From Paraburkholderia largidicola (GTDB lineage Bacteria > Pseudomonadota > Gammaproteobacteria > Burkholderiales > Burkholderiaceae), in the NCBI RefSeq assembly GCF_013426895.1, contig NZ_AP023175.1:1612001-1676000 (forward strand): a DNA stretch of 64,000 bases. The letters are read 5' to 3'. Made by a program: the position numbers and the translations under genes. The notes under the pieces were generated by a model. It had not been told where the DNA came from. It did no database searches and was given only the letters and a program-made list of their open reading frames with translations. Of the stretch, positions 8,107 through 15,365 are shown one piece after another (positions within the stretch are counted from its first letter, which is position 1; each line of letters opens with the position of its first letter).

Positions 8107-8424
8107 TGGCAATACATCTTTAAGCCGACATGCTCGCCGTGTAAAGCGGGCTTTGTCGTGCGTTAAGGAAAGACACCTGAAGCGGAAAGTATTACGTTGC
8201 ACTTTCCGGTTAACAACGCTTAACTTGCTGTATGGCCGCCTGAACGTCCAATATGGAGTCACGGCGCGTTGATGTCGGGACCTGGTTTCGCGTATCGCTG
8301 CGCGCCATGCAGGCAAGTCGCTGGATCTGCCTTGCGAGCCACACCGTACAACACTGTTGACGTCAGCAGCAGCACCTCGGCCGCGAAGGAGCGTGCCGCC
8401 AGCCAAACTCTGTGACGGAGGTGA
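8107..8424. other. Gap between cupin and DUF3331 genes
   Basis: About 320 bp with no supported gene. No convincing terminator with a T tract or named regulatory site was seen; the DUF3331 ribosome site GGAGGT is at 8417-8422. Confidence 0.5.
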
Positions 8425-8865
8425 ATGATGACTCGTCCGGTTGAAGAAGATATCGTTAGACGCGCATTGGTAGGCGTCCTGATGCCTACACCCGTTGAAT
8501 CAGCAAAGAAAGCACAATACGGTCCAAAAAAGAAATTCCGCATGACCAAGCGGCCGCCGCCTGAAGCGCTCGAGCCTGTCGAGGTCGAACCACCGCCGGC
8601 GCATATCTCCATTCTCGAACAACTGTCGTCGAAAACGCTTAGCGTATGCTGGAGCGATCCACGCTCAGGTCATTACGCCGATCAGGTATGGCGAATCGGG
8701 CTTGCACGCATGGACTCGTTCTGCGTGCTGACGGGCATGCCGATCCGGCGCGGCGACCCCGTGTTTCGACCAAGAGCTTGCGAAAGCTATTTCCCGGCTA
8801 ACCGCGACAGGATGATTCTGGCATCCGCTGTGCCGTCCTGTCCGAGCGGAATCATGCTCGATTAA
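8425..8865 (+). CDS. DUF3331-domain protein
   Basis: A 146-residue cytoplasmic protein. The C-terminal half (TLSVCWSDPRSGHYADQVWRIGLARMDSFCVLTGMPIRRGDPVFRP) matches the DUF3331 family, which is largely restricted to Burkholderiaceae and has no known function. Two Cys and the RRGD turn resemble a small treble-clef or zinc-ribbon-like fold, but this is a guess. The N-terminal ~60 residues are charged and Pro-rich and probably disordered. A strong GGAGGT precedes two adjacent ATG codons (8425 and 8428); either may be used. Confidence 0.8.
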   Translation: MMTRPVEEDIVRRALVGVLMPTPVESAKKAQYGPKKKFRMTKRPPPEALEPVEVEPPPAHISILEQLSSKTLSVCWSDPRSGHYADQVWRIGLARMDSFCVLTGMPIRRGDPVFRPRACESYFPANRDRMILASAVPSCPSGIMLD

Positions 8866-9353
8866 TTTCGCATGCATGTTTCTCTGTGCATCGGGAAACC
8901 TGAACAAATCTTAAGCGCCCCACGTTGCAAAGTCCTGGCGCTTCCACATATTGGTGCTGCGCGCTGTTGATCGGCGCGTTACCTTCGTCACGCATGGCCT
9001 GATATGGCCTCGCGTGACTTTGTCATACGCATGACTTTTGCAATGGTTAGGCGAAGCGTGCCCACGCGATAGCGCGACGGCACAGCGGTGACACCTGCGT
9101 CGCGACCGCATCGACCAAGGTCGCAACCGCATTCGTCCCGCGCAACACTGAATCTCGTTTTTCTCCCCTATCACTCTGCCGCGTTGCCGCAACAAGCGCG
9201 TAATGCCTTGCTACATAAGGCGTGCGCCGCTTTCCTGCGAGCCTTCGAAACACACCTGCGTCCGTCCGCGCGCGCCCTCTCCGTTGCGCATTGCAAGCAA
9301 ATTCCTTATCCTCACAACTACGACAACTTTGATCGCAGTTACCGGAGAGCAAG
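8866..9353. other. Intergenic region with dyads and the azoreductase promoter
   Basis: About 490 bp without a supported gene. It holds an imperfect palindrome with arms GTCACGC (8987-8993) and GCGTGAC (9012-9018) and inner GGCC pairs, followed at once by GTCAT-N4-ATGAC (9022-9035). The shared operator is at 9316-9340. The remainder shows nothing recognisable. Confidence 0.6.
9316..9340. promoter_or_regulatory. Shared 25-bp operator, copy 2 (azoreductase promoter)
   Basis: AACTACGA-N9-TCGCAGTT, arms identical to copy 1 at 7575-7599 although the spacers differ in sequence. It ends 13 bp before the azoreductase start, next to the GGAGAG ribosome site, so binding would block initiation. Confidence 0.7.
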
Positions 9354-10025
9354 ATGAAAATTTTCCACGTCGATTCAAGCGCCAAGCGCGAACGGTCCAA
9401 TTCCCGCGCCCTGTCGCGTCAGTTCATCGAAAATCTGCGCGCCGAGGGCGTGGATGTCGAGGTCGACTATCTGGACGTCACGGTCGATACGCCGCCGCAC
9501 GTCACCGAGGCCTTTGCCATTGCAACGTACAAGGAAGAGCACGAGCGCACGGCCGAGATGCGCGCCACGCTTGCCGCCTCCGACGCGCTCTGCAAGCGCC
9601 TGCTCGAAGCCGACGCCTTCGTGTTTGCAATGCCGATGTACAACTGGTCGATGCCCTCGGCGTTCAAGGCGTTCATCGACAGCGCCACGCGTCCCGGCAT
9701 TACCTACAAGACGAGCGCCGACGGGAACATCGTCGGCCAGCTGAATCGCCAGAAGGTGTTGTTCATCACGACGCGCGGCGCCGATCTGCGTCCCGGCACC
9801 CCGTTTTCGTCGATGGATGCGCTGACGCCGGCGCTCAAAGCCGCATTTGCTTTCATCGGTGCCAACGATCCGCGCTTCGTCGACGCGCAGCCGTTGCAGT
9901 TCTCGGATCAGGAAGCACGCATCGAAGCGCTGAAGCGCGCGAACGCCGAACTGGCAGCCGTGGCCGCCGACTGGGCCACATGGGAACGTGCACGCGTCGG
10001 CAGTGAGTTGCAAGAAACGGCGTAA
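9354..10025 (+). CDS. FMN-dependent NADH-azoreductase / NAD(P)H quinone reductase
   Basis: A 223-residue flavodoxin-fold reductase of the AzoR/NQO group. The N-terminal KIFHVDSSAKRERSNSRALS is the FMN phosphate-binding loop, and AMPMYNWSMPSAFKAFIDSATRPG is the conserved flavin and dimer motif. Such enzymes reduce quinones and azo bonds by two electrons and protect against electrophiles. ATG at 9354 follows GGAGAG. It faces the Rrf2 regulator gene convergently across a two-way terminator, and both carry the same operator type, which suggests that the regulator controls this enzyme. Close relatives are annotated azoR, but true azo substrates are unproven. Confidence 0.88.
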   Translation: MKIFHVDSSAKRERSNSRALSRQFIENLRAEGVDVEVDYLDVTVDTPPHVTEAFAIATYKEEHERTAEMRATLAASDALCKRLLEADAFVFAMPMYNWSMPSAFKAFIDSATRPGITYKTSADGNIVGQLNRQKVLFITTRGADLRPGTPFSSMDALTPALKAAFAFIGANDPRFVDAQPLQFSDQEARIEALKRANAELAAVAADWATWERARVGSELQETA

Positions 10026-10050
10026 TCGTCAGTACAAAGGCCAAAACGAA

Positions 10051-10079
10051 AAGGCCGCAGCTTTCAAGGCTGCGGCCTT
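10051..10079. terminator. Bidirectional terminator between azoreductase and Rrf2 genes
   Basis: A perfect 11-bp stem (AAGGCCGCAGC, 10051-10061, complement 10069-10079) with a 7-nt loop lies between two convergent genes. T-rich sequence follows on both sides, better on the minus strand (TTCGTTTTGG). Confidence 0.85.
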
Positions 10080-10101
10080 CGTTCTGCAGACAGCGTGTCG
10101 C

Positions 10102-10665
10102 TTAGGAACGCGAGCCGGGCGTCGAACCATTGCGCGAACCGCCACGATCGCGGCGCCTGCCCGTCGTGCGGCCGTCCAGCCACTTCACGACTTGCGGTCC
10201 ATATGTGCGCGGCGCCTTCGCCGTCGTGCGGACCGCCAGGTCCTCCAGCGATTGCGTTGCCAGCGCCTCGCGCATGCGCTTCTCGGCGTTCTGCATCACG
10301 GCATGAATCGAGCACACGCCGCTCGTCGCCCAGGTCGGCGCCGTCTCGCCGAACACTGCGCAACGCGTGCGCACTTCACGGCACTCGAACAAGGACTTGT
10401 CGCCGTCGATCGCCGTCACCACGTCGAGCACCGAAATCTGGTTTGCCGGACGCGCGAGCGCAAAACCGCCCTTCGCCCCTTCCGTCGCGATGACCAGCCC
10501 GGCCTTATGCAATTTCGTAAATAATTTCGCCACGTAGTCGGCGGGCACGCCTTGAAGTTCCGCGAGATCGCGCACGCTCGCTTCGGGCACGCCGCCGGGC
10601 GCCGCTTCCGTCAGGAAAAGCAGGCAGTGCAATCCGTATTCGACGCCTGCGCTGATGTGAGACAT
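10102..10665 (-). CDS. Rrf2-family regulator with three conserved cysteines
   Basis: A 187-residue Rrf2-type regulator. It begins MSHISAGVEYGLHCLLFL, has a winged HTH (VRDLAELQGVPADYVAKLFTKL; wing GAKGGFALARP), and a Cys cluster at C95, C102 and C118 (C-x6-C-x15-C). This spacing is wider than in IscR or NsrR, so an Fe-S cluster is possible but thiol sensing is equally possible. The C-terminal ~30 residues are Arg/Gly/Ser-rich and probably disordered. The start at 10665 has GGAGTG upstream, and a candidate operator overlaps that site, implying autoregulation. The likely regulon in this window is this gene, the azoreductase and the cupin. Confidence 0.9.
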   Translation of the reverse strand: MSHISAGVEYGLHCLLFLTEAAPGGVPEASVRDLAELQGVPADYVAKLFTKLHKAGLVIATEGAKGGFALARPANQISVLDVVTAIDGDKSLFECREVRTRCAVFGETAPTWATSGVCSIHAVMQNAEKRMREALATQSLEDLAVRTTAKAPRTYGPQVVKWLDGRTTGRRRDRGGSRNGSTPGSRS

Positions 10666-10668
10666 AGT

Positions 10669-10693
10669 CACTCCGACAAATGCGATCGGAGTT
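10669..10693. promoter_or_regulatory. Shared 25-bp operator, copy 3 (Rrf2 gene)
   Basis: CACTCCGA-N9-TCGGAGTT, a more symmetric variant of the dyad found before the cupin and azoreductase genes, with the same nine-base spacer. It covers the ribosome site and ends three bases from the Rrf2 start codon, fitting autorepression. Confidence 0.65.
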
Positions 10694-10771
10694 AGGCTAC
10701 CTGCTTTTGCAAACCGGTGCAACTCGGCGTCGCGCATCACCTGTTCAAGTCTGAACAATCCGGGCGCGTCG

Positions 10772-11698
10772 CTAAAGCGGTCGTAGACTGTCCAGCGGAT
10801 GAAGTTCGAGCGTGTCGTCGACGGACAGCTCGCGCGCAATGAAGTCGATGAACGTGCCGACGCGGCGGCTCGGCACCGCGCCCGCATAGACCGCGAACAG
10901 ATCGACGCGCTCGCCAATGAACGAGTCGAGCGCCGTTTCCAGTCTGCCCGACATCAGCTCGTGATAGATATCCCAGCGGTTCTTCAGGATCACGCCGTAG
11001 CCATGCACGGCCCATTCGCGCAACACGCCGCCGTCGCTCGCCACGCGGTTACCCGACACTCTCACCGCGACCTGCTTGCCATCGACGACGAACGGCCAGT
11101 TCGAGAACGGCGCATCGGGCCGCGCAAGAATCAGGCAGTTGTGCGAAGACAACTGGGCCGGATGCATCGGCTTGCCGTGCGTCGCCCAATACGATGGCGC
11201 GGCGCACACGACGCGCGGCCCCGTCAGCAACAGCCGCGCCTTGAGCCGCGAATCGATCAGCGGCCCGTTGCGCAGCGCAAGATCCAGATGTTGATCGACG
11301 AGATCGACGTGACCATCCGTCAGCATCAGCGACACCTGCACCTGCGGATGCTCGCTCATGAACTTGTCGAGCAATGGCACGACGCGCGTGCGGCCGAAGT
11401 CGTTGCTGGCAGTCAGCCTGATCGGACCGTTCAATGGCCCGTCTTCGCGCAGGCTCAGAATCGCGGCATCCCAATCGGCGAGTACGCGGCGCGCGTCGTC
11501 AAGAAAGCGTTGCCCCTCGTGTGTAAAAGCGAGGCGGCGCGTCGTGCGCATGATGAGGCGCGCGCCCACTTCCTCTTCCAGCTTTTGCAGCGCGAGCGTA
11601 ACCGTCGATGTCGACACGGTGCTCTTTCGCGCGGCCGCGGAAAAGCTCCCGGCTTCGGCGATTTCGACAAACAGCCTTAACGCGTCAAGCCGGTCCAT
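10772..11698 (-). CDS. LysR-family transcriptional regulator (CrgA/DsdC-like group)
   Basis: A 308-residue LysR-type regulator. The HTH is MDRLDALRLFVEIAEAGSFSAAARKSTVSTSTVTLALQKLEEEVGARL, and the effector domain includes RLTASNDFGRTRVVPLLDKF and DLALRNGPLIDSRL, typical of the large CrgA-like subgroup. ATG at 11698. It lies upstream of and co-directional with the Rrf2 gene (106-bp gap) and downstream of the NCS1 permease. No obvious divergent partner exists, so its target cannot be inferred from position. Confidence 0.88.
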   Translation of the reverse strand: MDRLDALRLFVEIAEAGSFSAAARKSTVSTSTVTLALQKLEEEVGARLIMRTTRRLAFTHEGQRFLDDARRVLADWDAAILSLREDGPLNGPIRLTASNDFGRTRVVPLLDKFMSEHPQVQVSLMLTDGHVDLVDQHLDLALRNGPLIDSRLKARLLLTGPRVVCAAPSYWATHGKPMHPAQLSSHNCLILARPDAPFSNWPFVVDGKQVAVRVSGNRVASDGGVLREWAVHGYGVILKNRWDIYHELMSGRLETALDSFIGERVDLFAVYAGAVPSRRVGTFIDFIARELSVDDTLELHPLDSLRPL

Positions 11699-11939
11699 CT
11701 TCGTGTCCGTTCGAAAGTCGTAGCAGTATGGAGTTATTTCGATTCAGTGACCTTGCCGTCATATGCGATTGGATATGCACGCATAAAACGGCCGTGCCGC
11801 ACCATCGCACGTCACGAATCGACTCCTGAGTATCGAATAATTCGATCGGTCTCTAAAGACAAACTAGCGCCTAAATCGGTCCATAACGCTAATGCGTCGG
11901 CATTCGTGCTATAGCGCCAGGCGGTCAGTTTCAGTTGCG

Positions 11940-13409
11940 TCAGGTTCTGCGTGCAGCGCGCATCATCCCAACGTAGAGCACCGCGCCCGCCACCGCGCCG
12001 ATCAGCCAGCCAAAGTTGTTTTCAGGCAGGACGTGCAGTAGTTGCGTGCACAATTCCCAGCCAATAGAAATGCAGCCCGACAGCACGAGCGCCGCGACGC
12101 CAACCCGGTTCCAGCCACCGTCGTAATAGAAACGGCCCGTCGACGACATCGTGTACAACTCGGCCGTTTGCACCTGCTGTTTCTTGATTAAATAGAAGTC
12201 GGCCATCATCACGCCATAGAGCGGCGCAAGCACGGCGCCAAATACGCTGACGAAAATCGTAATGGCCTTGGGACTGTCGACGAATATCCACGGGCACACG
12301 AGTACCGCGAGAATGGAAGCGATCAGGCCGCCGCGCTTGAAATCGACATGTTTGGGGAAAAGATTCGCAATGTCGTAAGCGGGCGACACGAAATTGGCGA
12401 CGATATTGATACCCATCGTCGCCACGATAAACGTGACGCTGCCAATCACGACGGCCACTTTATTCTGGATATGCGCGACGATCGCCACCGGGTCCATGAT
12501 CATCGATCCGAACACGGTCGCGCTACCCGACGTGACGATCACCGTGATGATCGCGAACACGATGAAATTGACGGGTAACCCCAAAAAGTTGCCGACTTTC
12601 ATTTGATGTTCGCTTTTCGCAAAGCGCGAAAAGTCGCCGAAATTCAGCAGCAGCGCGGCGAAATAGCTGATGACGAGTAGCACCGCATTGCCCATGCCCG
12701 CGAATTGCTCCGCACCGGTTAGCGTTTTGCCGCCAAGCGTCAGACTCAGGCTGCCAAGCCCGGCCTGCGAAAGTATCCACGCCATCAATACGAACATCAC
12801 CACATACACGGCCGGCCCGCAAAAATCGATGAACTTGCGGATGGTCTCCATGCCGCGCTGAAAGATCACTAACTGGAAGAACCACATGAACAGGAAGCTC
12901 ACCCACCCCAAACCGTCGAGGCGCAGAAAGCTGACACCTTGCAATGCCGTCGAGGCAGGCACGAACAAAACCAGCAGCGTCGCAACCGCTTTCGAAGCGA
13001 AGTAAGTCTGCACGCCATACCAGACGATGCCGACCACACCACGAATCACGGCTGCGAGGTTCGCGCCCATCACGCCCATGCTCACGCGCGCCATGACCGG
13101 GAACGGAATGCCGTGCATATAGCTCGGCTTGCCCACCCAGTTCATCAGCACGTAGACGACGAGAATGCCGACCGTCAGTGCAGTCAGCACCTGCCAGCCG
13201 GAAATACCGAGCAGAAACAGGCTCGCTGCGAACGTATAGCCGCCGACGCTATGCACATCGGACATCCACATCGCGAAGATGCTATAGCCCGTCCACGTCC
13301 GCCGGGTGTGCGGCACGGGCGCGAGATCGTGATTGTGCAAACGTGAGTCGGCCTGTTCGGCGGAATCGCCAAGACCGTGCGGCGCATCGAAAAGCGGTGA
13401 CGTAGACAT
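11940..13409 (-). CDS. NCS1-family purine/pyrimidine/hydantoin-type permease
   Basis: A 489-residue inner-membrane transporter with about twelve helices. The segments TWTGYSIFAMWMSDVHSVGGYTFAASLFLLGI, GVVGIVWYGVQTYFASKA and NFGDFSRFAKSEHQMKVGNFLGLPV are signatures of the NCS1 family (cytosine, uracil, allantoin and hydantoin transporters). Substrate cannot be fixed from sequence; no catabolic enzyme genes adjoin it. The ATG at 13409 follows GGGGGAG, which decides against a 25-residue-longer start. Divergent from the Lrp/AsnC gene with a long regulatory gap. Confidence 0.88.
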   Translation of the reverse strand: MSTSPLFDAPHGLGDSAEQADSRLHNHDLAPVPHTRRTWTGYSIFAMWMSDVHSVGGYTFAASLFLLGISGWQVLTALTVGILVVYVLMNWVGKPSYMHGIPFPVMARVSMGVMGANLAAVIRGVVGIVWYGVQTYFASKAVATLLVLFVPASTALQGVSFLRLDGLGWVSFLFMWFFQLVIFQRGMETIRKFIDFCGPAVYVVMFVLMAWILSQAGLGSLSLTLGGKTLTGAEQFAGMGNAVLLVISYFAALLLNFGDFSRFAKSEHQMKVGNFLGLPVNFIVFAIITVIVTSGSATVFGSMIMDPVAIVAHIQNKVAVVIGSVTFIVATMGINIVANFVSPAYDIANLFPKHVDFKRGGLIASILAVLVCPWIFVDSPKAITIFVSVFGAVLAPLYGVMMADFYLIKKQQVQTAELYTMSSTGRFYYDGGWNRVGVAALVLSGCISIGWELCTQLLHVLPENNFGWLIGAVAGAVLYVGMMRAARRT

Positions 13410-13883
13410 GGCTCCCCCTGCTGGATGAAGCACGGCCGTCTTGTGAAGACCGCCGTGATCGGATGCGACGTGGCATGCAGGCACGGTCTACTACAGGCCC
13501 GATGGAAATCGCGATTCGCGATGAAGGGTCTTGTTTCTGCAATATAGATTGTTTTAGTAATAAAAGCGTCTGTCGATGCTTTCAAAAAGGCGCGGAGCAC
13601 AAGGAGGGAGAAAAGCGCGGAGGGGTGAATGCTTCCGTGACCGATGAACGCGTCGCACGGCGTGGGTTTCGCCGCTGACCGCCCCTGCCGGCGTCATCTT
13701 GCGAATGACGCGGCGCCCGTCTGCGGAGGGTAATCCGCCCGTCGTTGCGGGCAAGGAAGCATGGTGAAGAATATACCGGCTGATCTCCTGGATAGGCTTC
13801 CTGTTTGCAGGCCCTGATCGCCTTAACCCGGAAGACTATTCCTGTAGAATCGCCATAAGCCGAACATTCTTCCGGATCCAATC
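13410..13883. other. Regulatory gap between NCS1 permease and Lrp/AsnC genes
   Basis: No gene is supported in these 474 bp. A hairpin (12-bp stem with one mismatch, 13431-13457) lies in the permease leader. A palindrome is at 13508-13522. An AT-rich stretch at 13541-13566 contains a minus-strand TATATT. An 8-bp dyad CCGGAAGA/TCTTCCGG (13828-13835 and 13868-13875) flanks the Lrp promoter. None matches a riboswitch class I can recognise. Confidence 0.5.
13508..13522. promoter_or_regulatory. Candidate operator of the NCS1 permease gene
   Basis: ATCGCGA-T-TCGCGAT, a perfect 15-bp palindrome about 100 bp upstream of the permease start and 19 bp downstream (minus strand) of a TATATT -10-like hexamer at 13541-13546. 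The binding protein is unknown; the divergent Lrp-type regulator is one candidate. Confidence 0.4.
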
Positions 13884-14357
13884 ATGCAAGCCCGCAATCG
13901 TCCGCTGGACAACCAGGACCGCGCGATCATGCGCGCGCTGCAGAAGAACGCGCGACTGTCGAATGCCGAACTCGCCGAGATCGTCGGCATGTCGACGACC
14001 GCTTGCTGGAACCGCACGCGCCAGCTGGAAGCCGACGGCTATATCCGCGGCTACGTCGCGTTGCTGGATCAGCAGAAGCTCGGCTTCGCGGATGTCGTGC
14101 TGATCGAAGTCACGCTCGACCGGCACGACGAGAACGCACTGGCGCGCTTCGGCGACGAACTTGCGACGCTGCCAGAAGTGCTCGAAGCGTATCTGGTGTC
14201 GGGCGAGTATGACTATCTGATCAAGGTTGCCGTCGACGGCACCGCCGGCTACGAGCGCTTCCTGCGCGAAAAGCTCTACAAGATCTCCGGCATTCGCCAC
14301 AGCCGCTCGATGTTCGCGCTGCGCTGCATGAAGAACATACCGTCGGTGCAGGTCTAG
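13884..14357 (+). CDS. Lrp/AsnC-family transcriptional regulator
   Basis: A 157-residue feast/famine regulator with an N-terminal HTH (LDNQDRAIMRALQKNARLSNAELAEIVGMSTTACWNRTRQLEADGYIRGYVALLD) and a C-terminal RAM ligand-binding domain (VLEAYLVSGEYDYLIKVAVDG). These proteins form octamers and respond to amino acids. ATG at 13884. Divergent from the NCS1 permease and convergent with orbL (12-bp gap), so it is more likely tied to the permease than to the siderophore genes. Confidence 0.92.
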   Translation: MQARNRPLDNQDRAIMRALQKNARLSNAELAEIVGMSTTACWNRTRQLEADGYIRGYVALLDQQKLGFADVVLIEVTLDRHDENALARFGDELATLPEVLEAYLVSGEYDYLIKVAVDGTAGYERFLREKLYKISGIRHSRSMFALRCMKNIPSVQV

Positions 14358-14369
14358 CCGCGCGACACC

Positions 14370-15317
14370 TCAAGGCCCGAACTGCCCGAAGTACGTCTCG
14401 CGCTCGACGATCACAAGCGCCGCACGCTTGTGCGGAAAATCGAACTCCTTCAGCGTGAAAGCGCCCAGCCGGTGCATCCAGGCAATGTGCCGCGTGTGAT
14501 CGATGCGCGGCTCGCCGACAATGCGTTGCGTGCGTGGATCGTCGAGAAACATGTAATGCAGGATGCCGTTGAACCACGCGCGCAGCTTGCCCGCGCTCTG
14601 ATAGTCGCTGTTGCCGACGAGCAGATGCAGGCCGCGATCGAAATCGCCGGCGTCATAGAACGGTGCAACGCGATCTTCCTTCGCCCAATAGACCTCGAAG
14701 TACGCAAACGGCTCGTCATCGAAGCAACCGATCAGCGGATGCACATGCGGGTCCGCGCACTGCTCGGTCAGGTACGCCGCATGCTCCTCGCGCGTGCCCT
14801 TGAAGTCCCAGAAGTGCGCAACGCGATCCTGATTCTGCCAGGCGTGAAACGTATCCGTATCACGCTCGACATCGACCGTGCGCAGCGTGAAGGTCATACC
14901 GACCGTCGGCATGAAGCGGCGATACACCGTGCCTTGCGGTTTCGGCGCGCGCACGGGATGACGGCGGTTGTGATGGATCGTGTAGCGCACCGGCATACCC
15001 GCAGAAGAAGGCGCCGTGAGCCACAGCGACGGCTGCTGCCAGAAGGTCGCGCGCGACGTCGTGAGCCGCAGTGTCGAGCCTTCGTGCGCCGCGGTATCCA
15101 CGATACCCTCGCGGATCGCACGCATGACGAACGCGTGCGTCGCGTCGTCGTGTTCGAACGGCAAGGTTAGCGACACCTGCTGTCGCTTCGCATCGCGGCA
15201 AAAGATCTCCGCGAGCGCGGGCAATAGCTGCACGGGTGCCGCATCGCGCGGCCACGCCGACAATGCAAAGCCGTCCGGCGTCGGAACAAGTTCCTCAAAG
15301 GCCACGCGAGCGTTCAT
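14370..15317 (-). CDS. orbL: Siderophore GNAT acyltransferase (N5-hydroxyornithine acyltransferase, OrbL-like)
   Basis: A 315-residue protein with a C-terminal GNAT domain of the IucB/AlcB/RimJ-like siderophore acetyltransferase type (TFHAWQNQDRVAHFWDFKGTREEH, then PLIGCFDDEPFAYFEVYWAKEDRVAPFYDAGDFDRGLHLLVG and YMFLDDPRTQRIVGEP). In ornibactin producers such enzymes acylate the N5-hydroxyl ornithine side chain. ATG at 15317 follows AGGAAG. It is the last gene of the operon, 48 bp after orbA. It is clearly paralogous to the enzyme at 19054-20052. Which of the two carries the longer acyl group cannot be read from sequence. Confidence 0.85.
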   Translation of the reverse strand: MNARVAFEELVPTPDGFALSAWPRDAAPVQLLPALAEIFCRDAKRQQVSLTLPFEHDDATHAFVMRAIREGIVDTAAHEGSTLRLTTSRATFWQQPSLWLTAPSSAGMPVRYTIHHNRRHPVRAPKPQGTVYRRFMPTVGMTFTLRTVDVERDTDTFHAWQNQDRVAHFWDFKGTREEHAAYLTEQCADPHVHPLIGCFDDEPFAYFEVYWAKEDRVAPFYDAGDFDRGLHLLVGNSDYQSAGKLRAWFNGILHYMFLDDPRTQRIVGEPRIDHTRHIAWMHRLGAFTLKEFDFPHKRAALVIVERETYFGQFGP

Positions 15318-15365
15318 GCTTGTCTTCCTTCCTCAAATGATTCAATGGTCGTGGCGCGTTACCAC

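Noticed and set aside
13680..13760. Possible guanidine-II or other riboswitch in the NCS1 leader because of small GC hairpins.
   Set aside because: Loops do not fit the ACGR tetraloop pattern and no conserved core of a known class is visible.
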